Part shown: positions 52,517 to 62,624 of the stretch, piece by piece | How the letters are laid out: every line of letters starts with the position of its first letter | Position numbering within the stretch: the first letter of the stretch is position 1 | Assembly: GCF_037102585.1 (NCBI RefSeq) | Contig: NW_027043829.1 | Span: forward strand, 1,798,001-1,862,000 | Direction of reading: 5' to 3' | DNA length: 64,000 nucleotides | Source of the DNA: Saccharomycopsis crataegensis | Taxonomy: Eukaryota; Ascomycota; Saccharomycetes; Ascoideales; Saccharomycopsidaceae | The notes under the pieces: generated by a model | Database searches by the model: none | What the model saw: the letters and a program-made list of their open reading frames with translations, nothing else | What the model was told of the DNA's origin: nothing | Translations under genes and position numbers: made by a program

Positions 52517-52986
52517 GGTTAACGAAAGCCAAATCCATTTCCAAACACACTCTGCACTGGTGTGTAATAGTTGTACTGTAGCGTCTCTAACTTTAAAATA
52601 TCAGTGTTCAGGATTAATTAATATTCATTTTAAACAAAATAATGAGCACGCCTGATTAGGTTTTCTTTAGTATAGAATATACCTTTTCCGGAAAGAATTT
52701 GTGGAATGCACACTACGGATAAAAATAAAATGGGTAGGAAATTAGTAGAAACTTGACTTGTTTTATTATAAAACATAAAAGAGAGTATGTATTAGATGTA
52801 GAGTTAGTGACAGCCAAACCCAACAGTACAACCATTTACCCCGCCGCACTTTCTTTCACACTAATGGAAAGAGGCGTAAAAAGAAACCAAAAATAAATAA
52901 ATAGTAATAATAATGAAAAAAAAAGAGGGAAATTACGAAAAACCAGTAAGGGTTGAGGAAGATACTAATGAAAATTATAAAAACAT
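52517..52986. other. convergent 3' spacer
   Basis: This spacer lies between converging genes and is AT-rich. It ends in an A-rich run near 52914-52924. No gene or RNA is seen. Confidence 0.6.
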
Positions 52987-55252
52987 TCATAGATCAACCG
53001 GTGTCAATTGCGTCAAGTCTAATTGATAATTGGTCAACACTTTGACACTCCAGTTTCCAGCATCAAACACCTCGTAATTAGAGACTTCAAAGTTCTCACC
53101 AGAGGAGGAGGATGGGGCTGCTTTCAAAAACCAGAAAGCCTGGTTTTTATATAGTCTCCAGTTTTTCAAAAATAAACCCCTTTTGGCAATGTTTCTTTCG
53201 GATTCTGACAACCCATAATAGAAACCAAAGAATAGAATAAGAGGATCAGCTTTCGATAAAATCAAATCCAAGTCGATGATTTTGATTGGATTTTTACTGA
53301 AATCATAATTGAAAGTTGATCTAAATGCGTCCCATTCTGAGCTGAGTTTTAATATTTCATTTGGATGGAGCGTCAAATTAAGACCAAGTACCAAATCCTT
53401 TCTTGGGTTTACCATCAAGTCTTTACAGCTGGAAATGGTGCCATAATTCACAGCTGATGGAGTCTCTGATTGTTTCTTCCTCTTATTATCATTTCTAACT
53501 TGGATGAATGAATAGACAAAACTTTGCATACCTGGTGTAAGAGAAGCTACCAATGGATCTTTCGTGAGCTTAATTTCATTTGGAGATAATGGCTCTTGCT
53601 CCTGTTTCGTCACAATTTTATCTAGTTGGCTAGTAATTATGGTGTCAGTTGTTGCAGTTGATAGCATTGCTGGGGCGGTCGACTTTGGATCACTGGTGGC
53701 AGTGTCAGACAAAAGTTTTGAATTTTGAGAAGTGATCTTTGGAGATGACGATGATGATGATGATGATGATGTTGGCGCATTTTGAGGAATGATATTGAGT
53801 TCACCAATGATTGGTGGTTTAGATAAACTAATCGTTGTTTTGGATGGTATAGAAGTTGGAGATTGCTTCTGCTCAAGTTTCAGTGCTGATGTTGCTGCTG
53901 CATCAGCCCATTTCTTTTCATTGACTGGTCGGCTAGGGAGTGGAGCAGGCTTCAACAGCGTAGCAGATGGCGGTAGGCTTGTTAAAAACGTACTTGAATG
54001 AAGTGTTCCAGTAGTCTTTATTGTTGTTGATGATGACGACGAGGATGATGAAGTTGGTATTTTTTTCGTGATAGGAGGAGAAGCGGGACTTATGCTCCGT
54101 TTTACCATTGAATTTTTGCCATTGGAGTGCGATATCAGAGAAGAAGAATTGTGGTCAGTTTGAGTTTCTTCTTTATTATTTGAGTCGCCATTGATGATAT
54201 CAAAGGCACTCTTGACATCATGGGCTAATACTTGGTCTCTTTCATCTAATCCTAGAGACTCATATATCGAATCATCAAACATGAAATCTGGATCTTGATT
54301 ATTCTCAAGGAAATATTGGATATCTTCCTTCAATTCGCCAAGCGAGTCGGGCTCCAATTTTCCGTTTTGCAATAATCGCAATACAAGCTCGAGGTTTTCT
54401 TGATGTAATTTGAACATATCCATAGAATCATCTAATTCCGACTTTCTTTCCTGGTCCTTTGGCCCCATTCCCCCTTTCTTAGCCTTTCTACCACTTATCG
54501 AAAGTTTTGCGATTTCAGCTTCAATACCCTCCGTCTGTATCTGCATTTGATCTAAAACATCCTTGACATATTCTATCGTATCCTGTTTTGCTTTTTCCTC
54601 GGGTGATAGTTGCTCTGGCTGTGACAACCCTTCTTTCGAATAAGCCTTTGTCTTGGAATCTCTTTCTACCTGTTTGTACCTTTCCATTGCTGATTCCACA
54701 AGATGACGATACTTCAAAAGTGTGTCCTTATCCTTGACTTCATTAGACGTTTGCCATACTTTGATTTGTTCTCTCAACCTTTGAAGTTTCTTGATTTCTT
54801 TTTTCAAATCCTGGAATCATCGTTAGTAAGTATTCGTCAAGAATTGCCAATAATATGACTATGAGTATCTCATTTCTTGTTATTTTCAGAAACAGAGAGA
54901 AAAAAAAAAAAGAAGGAGATTGTACCAAAAAATCGTCTAAACTTACACTCTCTAGCTTATCTCGTTGCGTTTGATTCGTGCTCATTTCATGCCTGTCGTA
55001 AGATTCATTGAAGGAATCCATACCTTCGCTGATCTTCTTGAACACACGATCCACCTCCCTATAAGTATATTGTTAGTCACAATTCTTTCTCTTGTATAGC
55101 CGAACTCCCAAACCATTGAGTTCTTTCCTGAGTCTCCTAACTTGAAGAGCCAATTCTCGAGATGCCCGAAAAAAAAAAAAAAAAAAAACCTGGGGGTATC
55201 CGGAGAAAGAAAAATTCAAAAATCCATACTGTTGTAACTTTCTGTGGGCCAT
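52987..55252 (-). CDS. NOT5: CCR4-NOT subunit Not3/Not5 (three exons)
   Basis: This is a subunit of the CCR4-NOT complex in mRNA deadenylation, decay and codon-optimality sensing. Exon 1 (55230-55252, only 23 nt) encodes MAHRKLQ. Intron 1 (55059-55229, 171 nt) runs GTATGG to TATAG with TGACTAAC. Exon 2 is 54947-55058. Intron 2 (54811-54946, 136 nt) runs GTAAGT to CCAG with TACTAAC at 54822-54828. Exon 3 is 52987-54810. All phases agree, giving 652 residues whose start (RKLQQEVDRVFKKISEGM) fits the family precisely. The N-terminal coiled-coil domain (1 to about 230) includes DLKKEIKKLQRLREQIK and TKAYSKEGL. Then comes a Ser/Thr/Pro-rich linker with a poly-Ser run, and the C-terminal NOT box (about 520-652, with WRLYKNQAFWFLK). 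NOT3 and NOT5 are paralogues in S. cerevisiae, so the symbol is provisional. Confidence 0.92.
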
Positions 55253-55568
55253 GGTATCTAGACTTTCTAACCGTTGAATTCCCTTGGTGTTATTGCTTGG
55301 TGTTAGTGGGTGGCTTGATCCTTATTATACTGTACTGTTTTTCAGTTTTTTTTAGTTTTTGTTTTTTTTTTTTCTCCATTTGTTAGCGTTTGGTTATGAA
55401 GGTTTTTTTTTTCCCTCTTAAGAAAATCGTTCACCAAAAAATCAATTTTCACTTTTTGGAGTGAGAGAAATTGACTGGCCGAGGAACATGCATCCGGACA
55501 CCAGTTTATCCTATATTATATTATTTTATATTATATTATATTATTATATTAGTCTCATTATTATTATA
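55253..55568. other. spacer with pentanucleotide-like AT repeat
   Basis: Short T runs at about 55335-55375 are followed by a (TTATA)n-type AT repeat at 55512-55575, which reaches the PRM1 stop codon. No gene is seen. Confidence 0.6.
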
Positions 55569-57389
55569 TTATATATCGTCGACTTCCGGCTTATGAGCTC
55601 TATGGGTAAGCAGATGATGGTGATCCAGACATATACAATACACCATGTATACCATCCCCATGGCCAAGTATACTACCGATAACCCAAATATCACTATAAC
55701 ACCGTATTGTAACATCTTTTCTATAGAATCAAAGCAATTATCTAGCAGTTGAAAGTTTAGGTCATTCAGTTGTAGGGGCTCCATAGAGTCAATAGACAGA
55801 AGAAGGGACATTGACCACTGTTGATGGTATTTCAACCTATTAGATACTAACCCCTTTTGATTCTTAACGTATAGAACCAATTCTTCAATGCTCGAGCTGC
55901 TAATACTAGCATTAATCGATACGAAATTTGACCCATTGTAGTACTTAGTGACGATTGCGTCAAATTTCTCCAGAAGCGAGCTCATCGATCCCAACATACT
56001 ATCAAAATACACTTCGAAATTGTTTGCTAGTAATTGGGTAGTTTGGTTTTGGTAGCTTATAAACGCTGAATTCAAAGAATTTTGGTTAGTCTCAAATGTT
56101 TTATTAAATCCCATAGACTTCCTCGGAAAGAGTTCTTGTACCCACCAATCGCAAAGCCAAATTGAAGCACCGCACATTAATAAATCGCAAAGTTGTGATT
56201 CTGCACCAAAGATCCAATTTACAAGCCAGTAAACATACACTTCGTTCTCAATGTCGAAATATCTCTTTTTATGATATTGCCACTTCTGGAAAATTAAAAT
56301 TAGTTTTTCAGCAACGAAATTCAGCAATGGATTAATGGTATGGTGAACGATTGCAAGATGATTACTGGTGAAGGAGACATCTTTTTTAACCGATTTGGCA
56401 AAATATTGTTCAAACTGGAATTGAAAAAATGAAAAAATGATATCAAGAACCACCATGGAGCCCATTAGAATGGCAAATACTATGGAGCGTCTTAATGATA
56501 TCGAATGTATATTTGATTCCATACTGTCAGCAGAGCTTTTGTATTGGCTGGAATTCGTGTAATTTTTCCCTTCGAACAGAAAGTTTCTTATTCCTTGGAA
56601 AGTAGAATATAGAAGTTGGAATGATTGATTTAGTGCCTTGATATGATCGTCACATACTGCCGAGATATTGGCATATACTTCCATGCTTTGATTATTTATA
56701 GATTCGAGTTTGGTAATATTGGTATCATTTTCAATGAAGGATTCTAATGACGTGATATTTTCATTGCTAGATTTAGTTATCTTATTGAAAACTTCTCCAA
56801 CCCAAGAATAATTTATCTCAAGACCTGAGAAATCTAAATTTGAATTCACCGACAAGACATTTTGCTTCAAAGAGTTTGCTAATGATACTATTGACTCATT
56901 CTGGGAGCTCAAATTATCTGATATTGAATTATTAGTGTCTTCAATCAAATACAGTATATTGCTGCTCAAGCTGCTGAAATGTTTGGAATAATCATTAGGA
57001 TTAACATTCATCATTGCCGACTGTATGGATGAGTTTATAAGAACTATTTGGTTTGTTGTGATTCCATTTGTCGTATATAAAATATGATTTTGGAAAGATT
57101 GGGAATTCTGAATTATATCCTTATGAAATGCCACATCATTACTGTTCATGACATCCAATATCACTTGCTGGAATTCATTTGGCCGATTTTGGTTGTTATA
57201 GTTGACACTAGTTGTTAACGGAATAATCAGTTTCAAGAATAATGATACTGCGTTAGCAAATAAGAACGGAATGATTAGAAAAAATGCTTTGCTGCTTATC
57301 AAAGTGTGCAAAAGTCTTGCCCTCAAGCAAAGGTATGGAGTTGGATACGAAATATGATTTTCATTGGTGGTTTTTGATGAGTGGTACAT
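55569..57389 (-). CDS. PRM1: pheromone-regulated membrane fusion protein Prm1
   Basis: Prm1 is a multi-pass membrane protein that helps plasma membranes fuse during mating. The 606-residue product begins with a cytosolic stretch holding TPYLCLRARLLHTLISSK, the conserved Pro-Tyr-Leu-x-Leu-Arg-x-Arg-Leu pattern. Hydrophobic segments follow at about 33-52, 305-325, 420-440 and 560-580. Two large extracellular loops between them are rich in Asn-x-Ser/Thr sites, as in the family. It is slightly shorter than the 661-residue S. cerevisiae protein. The ATG is at 57387-57389. Three pheromone response elements lie upstream, which supports the assignment. Confidence 0.9.
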   Translation of the reverse strand: MYHSSKTTNENHISYPTPYLCLRARLLHTLISSKAFFLIIPFLFANAVSLFLKLIIPLTTSVNYNNQNRPNEFQQVILDVMNSNDVAFHKDIIQNSQSFQNHILYTTNGITTNQIVLINSSIQSAMMNVNPNDYSKHFSSLSSNILYLIEDTNNSISDNLSSQNESIVSLANSLKQNVLSVNSNLDFSGLEINYSWVGEVFNKITKSSNENITSLESFIENDTNITKLESINNQSMEVYANISAVCDDHIKALNQSFQLLYSTFQGIRNFLFEGKNYTNSSQYKSSADSMESNIHSISLRRSIVFAILMGSMVVLDIIFSFFQFQFEQYFAKSVKKDVSFTSNHLAIVHHTINPLLNFVAEKLILIFQKWQYHKKRYFDIENEVYVYWLVNWIFGAESQLCDLLMCGASIWLCDWWVQELFPRKSMGFNKTFETNQNSLNSAFISYQNQTTQLLANNFEVYFDSMLGSMSSLLEKFDAIVTKYYNGSNFVSINASISSSSIEELVLYVKNQKGLVSNRLKYHQQWSMSLLLSIDSMEPLQLNDLNFQLLDNCFDSIEKMLQYGVIVIFGLSVVYLAMGMVYMVYCICLDHHHLLTHRAHKPEVDDI

Positions 57390-57425
57390 TTTAATGTGTT
57401 AAAGATTCACGGAATGTTTTGATAA

Positions 57426-57432
57426 TGAAACA
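57426..57432 (+). promoter_or_regulatory. pheromone response element, proximal
   Basis: TGAAACA is an exact Ste12 site 37 bp before the PRM1 ATG. Confidence 0.6.
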
Positions 57433-57537
57433 AAAAAAAAAAATTTTCAAAAGTTTTGCGGATTTTATATCTGTGTCTCCTAGGAAATACCAGGTTCAGT
57501 GCTGAAGGGCAGCGCTGATACCCTTAAACTTGATGAC

Positions 57538-57544
57538 TGTTTCA
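57538..57544 (-). promoter_or_regulatory. pheromone response element, middle
   Basis: TGTTTCA reads as ATGAAACA on the minus strand, the full 8-bp optimum, 149 bp before PRM1 and in the orientation of that gene. Confidence 0.6.
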
Positions 57545-57784
57545 TCGCATGTTCATCTCTATTATGCATTCTTCGTTTCCTAAACGCACGGTGCAAGAAG
57601 AAATTTTTGAGGAACTTTTTTCACTTTAAAATACATTTCTGAGAGAACGAGGCTCTGGGTTTCTGGACTCTTATAAATATAGGATTATTTTCAGTTTACA
57701 GGATCTGGTACCACATAGCAAAAATAATGTGGCAGTATAACAATCGTAAACGGAGAAATAGTCCCAACGGTCTGTCTGTGATGT

Positions 57785-57791
57785 TGAAACA
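57785..57791 (+). promoter_or_regulatory. pheromone response element, distal
   Basis: TGAAACA lies 396 bp before PRM1 and 293 bp before BIM1. Confidence 0.45.
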
Positions 57792-58083
57792 TTTGCATAT
57801 CACGAGCGCATAAGCCAAAAAAGCAGGGAAAAAAAAAAAGTCAATATATGAAAATTAAAAACAAAACGGTTGAGATCCAATCTCGTTTGACGTTAAGACC
57901 CTACCAATTGCTCAAAATCAAGCTGCATTGTATATTTGTAAATATACCACAATAGCTCTGAATTGGAACCATAAGACACAAATAAGAATTGATACTTCAT
58001 ACATTCTTTTGGCAGTATCAAATCCTTAAGAGCATATTACAAGTCAAAACCACAACAACAAAAAAATACTATTACAATACCAA

Positions 58084-59175
58084 ATGTCGATTAATCTTGG
58101 GGAGTCCCGGTCAGAACTTCTTCACTGGCTTAACAATTTTTTAGATCTTAACTACACCAAAGTCGAACAATGTGGGACCGGTGCTGCGTATTGTCAAATC
58201 CTTGATTCGATATACGGTGACGTTCCAATGAACAAGGTTAAATTCACAGTGCAGTTCGAATACGAGTATCTTCAAAACTATAAAGTTCTTCAATCAGCCT
58301 TCGCCAAGCATGGAATAGCCAAAGTTGTTTTGGTGGAGAAGCTTAGCAAGTGCAAACTTCAGGATAATTTGGAATTCTTGCAATGGTTGAAGAGGTTCTG
58401 GGCAGAAAATAAAGACGAAACACATTATGATCCAAACTCTAGAAGAAAAGCTCTACCAAAGAGCACAAGCAACTCCAGAACTGGAAGCTCTTTGAAACAA
58501 TCCCGACCAGCAACAAGAACCACCAGTCTGGTAACTAATAACAAACCAACGATGGCTAAAAGAAACCTCCTGGGTATAAGGAATACCAACGCTAACCATG
58601 CTGCTTCTGCTTCTGCTACCACTACAAACGCTAGTCCAGTAAAGCCTTCATCAACAACCAGAACCCGTATGTTTGGCGCACCAGCCACTTCTAAACATAG
58701 TACAACAGCTACAAATGGTGGCCCAATAAGACCAAAGGCTGGCGTATCGGCACAACAAATGAAGTTACAGAAAGAATTGGAGAAAGAAATTGAGGAATTG
58801 CGTCAGGAATTGGCAGGAGTAACTGAGGAACTTGATGAGTACAAGGTTGCTGCGGAAGGATTGGAAACAGAACGTAATTTTTATTTCAACAAGTTGAGAG
58901 ATATTGAGATTTTAAGCCAGGCCACCACCGACGATTTGTCAGAGCAAGCAGAACAACAGCATCAACAGCAGTTGAATGGAGATTTGACTAACGACGTTCT
59001 CAAAAACAATCAAAGCTTAATTGAATTCGTGGAAAAAGTGCAAGACATTTTATATTCTACAGAAGAAGGGTTCCAGGTGCCTGATCAAGTTGATGAAGAA
59101 GGAGAAGAGTTCATTGAGCAGGAAAATGATATCCTTGGTGAAGAGGAACCACTTGGTGATGATGAAAGTTTCTAA
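58084..59175 (+). CDS. BIM1: microtubule plus-end protein Bim1 (EB1)
   Basis: Bim1 tracks growing microtubule ends and positions the spindle with Kar9. The 363-residue product has an N-terminal calponin-homology domain (1 to about 120) with GTGAAYCQILDSIYGDVPMNKVKF and FLQWLKRFW. A basic Ser/Thr/Asn-rich linker follows (about 125-215). Next is a coiled coil plus EB1 homology domain (about 220-300), with the conserved Glu-Arg-Asn-Phe-Tyr-Phe-x-Lys-Leu-Arg-Asp-Ile-Glu segment. The acidic tail ends in DDESF. All parts of an EB1 protein are present and in order. The ATG at 58084 gives the usual short lead before the CH domain. Confidence 0.96.
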   Translation: MSINLGESRSELLHWLNNFLDLNYTKVEQCGTGAAYCQILDSIYGDVPMNKVKFTVQFEYEYLQNYKVLQSAFAKHGIAKVVLVEKLSKCKLQDNLEFLQWLKRFWAENKDETHYDPNSRRKALPKSTSNSRTGSSLKQSRPATRTTSLVTNNKPTMAKRNLLGIRNTNANHAASASATTTNASPVKPSSTTRTRMFGAPATSKHSTTATNGGPIRPKAGVSAQQMKLQKELEKEIEELRQELAGVTEELDEYKVAAEGLETERNFYFNKLRDIEILSQATTDDLSEQAEQQHQQQLNGDLTNDVLKNNQSLIEFVEKVQDILYSTEEGFQVPDQVDEEGEEFIEQENDILGEEEPLGDDESF

Positions 59176-59422
59176 ATGAAGCTTTAGTTGGAGAAAATGT
59201 TTATTCGTTTGCGTTTTATATTCATGCTTCATGCTCTCCATTAATGGTATCGGCATATTGTATTTTGCACTTATTCGTCATTATTCATTCAATCTGTTAT
59301 CGTTTTTTTATCTTTTTTATTATTATTATTTATGTTGAAAATTTCTTGTTGGATAATGCTTTCTAATTGTTAACTTTTTGTTCGTGGATCTAAAAAGATA
59401 TGAAAAATTATTTGTAGGTGCT

Positions 59423-60039
59423 TCAAGTTTTCTTCTTTTTCCCTCGTTTTTTGAACGATAATGAAGGTTTTTTATCAGTTTCCTCCTCCTCTAATATCTT
59501 GTTTAGATCAACAGATGAACTCTCTTTGATTTTAATTTCAAATTTATCTCCCTTGGTTGTTTTATTTTCCTCTATTGATTTCTCTTCCAGTTTTACCAAT
59601 GTCGTAGTCTTATTTTTAACTGCTACCCATCCACTGATCACTGAGGTTTCTTTATTGTCTTTTTCATCATTATTGGGCTTCTGCTGGGCTTTGGCAAATT
59701 TTTTTGATCTAATTATTGTTGATTTTGAGTCTTCGTGCTCTCTTTTTTTCAGTGATCTGCCTTGTTCAAATGCCAATTCATTTTTAATCCTGTTAATTTC
59801 CCTTTCCGCTTGTGATTTCTCCTTATCTTCTTCTCTTTGCATTTTATGAAGACTATTTATTGCCCTAACAACACTGGATTTATGCTTATTTGATGCTTCA
59901 TGGGTCTTCTTTCCAAGAGTGGAATCATCAACAAACTATCATGCATTAGTGATATGAGAACTGGTTACGTCTTTTAAAAAAAGAACGATAAAAGATAAAG
60001 ACTCACTATACTGCACTTTGTGCACCAATATTTACCCAT
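59423..60039 (-). CDS. U1-type zinc finger protein, WBP4/FBP21-like (two exons)
   Basis: Exon 1 (60007-60039, 33 nt) encodes MGKYWCTKCSI. The intron at 59936-60006 (71 nt) runs GTGAGT to GATAG, with CACTAATG as branch. Exon 2 (59423-59935) begins FVDDSTLGKKTHEASNKHK. The joined phase-0 product has 181 residues. C6, C9, H23 and H29 form a matrin/U1-C type C2H2 finger (C-x2-C-x13-H-x5-H) that appears only after splicing. A charged helix (KMQREEDKEKSQAEREI) and a Lys-rich tail ending KKRGKKKKT follow. WBP4/FBP21, which starts the same way, is a spliceosome-associated protein with WW domains; none is visible here. Another zf-U1 family member is possible. The Lys-rich tail suggests a nuclear protein. 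Confidence 0.72.
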
Positions 60040-60526
60040 TCTTATTATTTCTTTGGGGGATATTATTATTATTACTTATTATTGTTTGCAAATATCAAAG
60101 AACTAAAAGAAGTACAAAAAAAAAAATGGAAAACATAAAAAAAAATATCTTTTGGGCCAAGTACCAAATCAGTGGGTCCTCCATCAAGAAGCCTACACAT
60201 CTTCAACGAAAAGATTTCTATTGAAATGCCAAATGATCAATTTGAGTCATAATAAAGTATTAAAATGAAATTTGTATCAAAAAACCAGAGAGAGAAAAAA
60301 TGCAAGAGAGAGGGGGAGAGAGAGGAAAAAAAAAAAAAAGAAATAATAAATAAAATAATAATAATAATAATAATAATAATAAACTAGAACATCAAAAAAG
60401 AAACATTAGCATAACCAAATATAGATTTTATTCCTCGCCATATCAAATCAAAGCAGAAACCAGATACTTTTGCAACAAACCTTGAAAAGTAAATTGAATG
60501 AATGGTAAAAATATCGAGAAAAATCT
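60040..60526. other. intergenic with microsatellites
   Basis: A (GA)n-like stretch lies at 60289-60325 and an (AAT)n run at about 60343-60382. A 68-codon frame at 60018-60224 overlaps the zinc-finger exon on the opposite strand and has no support. Confidence 0.6.
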
Positions 60527-61099
60527 TCATACTAACCCACCATATAGATCTAACCCTCGTAGCACTTGGTTGTCCTTCTCACAAATCACTTTGAAATCAT
60601 CCATGTCCAACATATCATTCACATCCTTATTAACTAATCCAAATATTTTCTTTGCTCGCAACTCCGGAGTGGCCTCGTCATTGTTCAATCTCACCATAGG
60701 TCCCACCATTTTATAGATTGCTACCAATACGTTCAACATTTCCTGGTAGTCAATTTTGTCATCACGATTCTGATCATATAGTTTATAAGACCACTCGAGT
60801 TTCTCATTTTTACTGCCTCGTGAGGTGATGGAAAGCACAATAATAAATTCTTTAAAATCGATCGACCCATTTTTATCTTTATCAAACACATTGAAGATAT
60901 AATTAGCAAAGTCGGTTGGGTCTCCAAAGGGAAAAAACTGTTTGTATATCTTAAGAAATTCCGCATTGGTTAGTTGGCCTGATGGGCAATCTCTAAGAAA
61001 CCCTTTGTACCATTGTTGAAGTTCTCGTTTATCGAAATATGTCGATTTTTTGAGCGATGATATTTCATCCTTTGATAATTTCGACGCTGTCTTTCCCAT
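60527..61099 (-). CDS. FRQ1: frequenin-type calcium sensor Frq1
   Basis: Frq1 is the N-myristoylated EF-hand protein that activates the Golgi phosphatidylinositol 4-kinase Pik1. The product has 190 residues and begins MGKTASKLSK, with Gly2 the myristoylation site. EF-hand 1 is the family's disabled one (DCPSGQLTNAEF, with Cys-Pro). EF-hands 2 (loop 73-84) and 3 (loop 109-120) have full ligand sets. EF-hand 4 (157-168, NKDVNDMLDMDD) starts with Asn, has Asp in place of the central Gly and ends in Asp rather than Glu, so it probably binds poorly or not at all. The tail LDLYGGLV resembles the family's LNLYDGL(I/V). The gene is divergent from the fluoride channel. Confidence 0.95.
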   Translation of the reverse strand: MGKTASKLSKDEISSLKKSTYFDKRELQQWYKGFLRDCPSGQLTNAEFLKIYKQFFPFGDPTDFANYIFNVFDKDKNGSIDFKEFIIVLSITSRGSKNEKLEWSYKLYDQNRDDKIDYQEMLNVLVAIYKMVGPMVRLNNDEATPELRAKKIFGLVNKDVNDMLDMDDFKVICEKDNQVLRGLDLYGGLV

Positions 61100-61278
61100 T
61101 GGAGATTATATGAGGGGGCGTATTATTGATAAGATCGACAAAGATACTGATCACTTTTATTCGTATATAGATATACCTATATGGGTATACTGTGAGAATT
61201 TATATTGGAAACTTGTGTCTCAACCTAAAACGAATTTCCCAGAAAAAACACAGTAATCCCATATTCGGTATTTGATGC

Positions 61279-61285
61279 CGGGTAA
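61279..61285 (-). promoter_or_regulatory. Reb1-like site between FRQ1 and FEX
   Basis: CGGGTAA, an exact Reb1 core, is placed 120 bp before the FEX start and 180 bp before FRQ1 in a 299-bp divergent promoter. Confidence 0.45.
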
Positions 61286-61398
61286 TGTTTTTCATTGATT
61301 TGATTTTATTTTTTTTTTTTCGTTCCATTTCATTTAAGTTCCAACATACCTTCTCTATTATCTTGGCACACTTTCTCAGCTCAATATATATAACTCCC

Positions 61399-62475
61399 AT
61401 GAACCAATCACGTCTATTCCTCGTGTTTTGCTTCTTCAGTGTCTTGGGGACCCTAACGCGTTTGGGAGTGACCCTTCTTTCACAATATCCAGGAACTTAT
61501 CTTGCGGGAATAGTATGGTCGAATTTCACGGCATGCTTCCTTATGGGGACGTTTGTTCATTCCGCAAAGATTTGGAATTTGTTCTTACATCAAGATAATG
61601 GAACCGATGAGGTTCTATTAGAAGAAATTAAGGGCAAAAGCATAAATCGCAAAAAATACCACACTAAAAAAGACATTTATTTATTTACAGGGTTAACTAC
61701 GGGGTACTGTGGGTCCTTCTCATCGTTCTCATCGCTCATTCTTGAATTGTTTTTATTAACTGCTAATGTTGATAGCACGGTTTATAAGTTTAGAAATCCT
61801 GCTTATGGGTTACTCCAATTTTTATCGATATTAATTACCCAGTTGACCATGTCATATGCGGGATTCAAGTATGGAAAACAATTGATTTTATATGTTGAGG
61901 AATATTGGTTACCAGAGTACTCATTCAGCCAGAAAGCAGTGAATATTTATCATATCTTGGAAATAGTTATTGAAGGTTTAGGGTTTGCATTTATGGTTGT
62001 TTCATTAGTATTGACGATTGTTGAAAAAACTTGGAGATCATGGACGTTTGCGTTTTTGTTTTCCCCGTTCGCATGTTATTTGAGATATTATCTCTCCAAG
62101 GTGCTCAATAATCCTCAGGGGGACAAATCAGGTATGACTTTTACCAAATTAGATTATTTGGGAACATTTGCCGCTAACATAATTGCTACTTTGGTGTTGG
62201 CGATCGTGACCCTTTTGTCGAGAGGTAAAACAATCCATACATCAAATCATTTAATCACCAATGTTTTAGATTGTCATGTTTTGACAGCAGTTGCCAATGG
62301 CTTCTGCGGGGTTCTTTCTACAGTGTCAACATTCATTGTGGAAGTCAATACCTTAAAGTTTGACAAAAGCTCATGGTATGTTTTTGTTAGTATCGGAGGT
62401 TCCTTCTGTTTGATGGTGTTGATTCTTGGTTCATACAATTGGAGGGTGGGGTTGTTGTCAGAACCTGTTTGCTAA
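61399..62475 (+). CDS. FEX1: fluoride export channel (FEX, double CrcB domain)
   Basis: Fex proteins let fluoride leave the cell and so protect it from environmental fluoride at the plasma membrane. The 358-residue product holds two CrcB-like halves in one chain. The first has GTLTRLGVTLL, SNFTACFLMG and TGYCGSFSSFSSL. The second has LRYYLSKVL, GTFAANIIATLVLAI and NGFCGVLSTVSTFIVEV. The paired Asn and Phe-box residues that line the pores are visible in each half. About nine membrane helices are expected, and one sits at the join. I start at the ATG at 61399. The ATG at 61285 would add 38 Phe-rich residues and lies inside the promoter's Reb1-like site. S. cerevisiae has two near-identical copies (375 residues), so the number 1 is nominal. 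Confidence 0.92.
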   Translation: MNQSRLFLVFCFFSVLGTLTRLGVTLLSQYPGTYLAGIVWSNFTACFLMGTFVHSAKIWNLFLHQDNGTDEVLLEEIKGKSINRKKYHTKKDIYLFTGLTTGYCGSFSSFSSLILELFLLTANVDSTVYKFRNPAYGLLQFLSILITQLTMSYAGFKYGKQLILYVEEYWLPEYSFSQKAVNIYHILEIVIEGLGFAFMVVSLVLTIVEKTWRSWTFAFLFSPFACYLRYYLSKVLNNPQGDKSGMTFTKLDYLGTFAANIIATLVLAIVTLLSRGKTIHTSNHLITNVLDCHVLTAVANGFCGVLSTVSTFIVEVNTLKFDKSSWYVFVSIGGSFCLMVLILGSYNWRVGLLSEPVC

Positions 62476-62624
62476 AGAGGGAGAATTTCTAGAATTAGCC
62501 TTTTGAGAAAGGCACGTTGAAAACTTACAGATTTGTATCATCATGGAAACTTATAGATTTGGATGATCATAGAAAATTCATAGTTTTTAATAGTTAAATT
62601 GTATTACAGTGTTTTCATTTTTTA

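Larger units (their letters stand above)
57390..58083. promoter_or_regulatory. divergent promoter PRM1/BIM1
   Basis: TGAAACA, the Ste12 pheromone response element, occurs at 57426-57432, as its complement at 57538-57544 (part of ATGAAACA), and at 57785-57791. That is 37, 149 and 396 bp before PRM1. A-rich tracts flank both starts. The farthest copy is nearly midway to BIM1 and could serve either gene. Confidence 0.65.
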
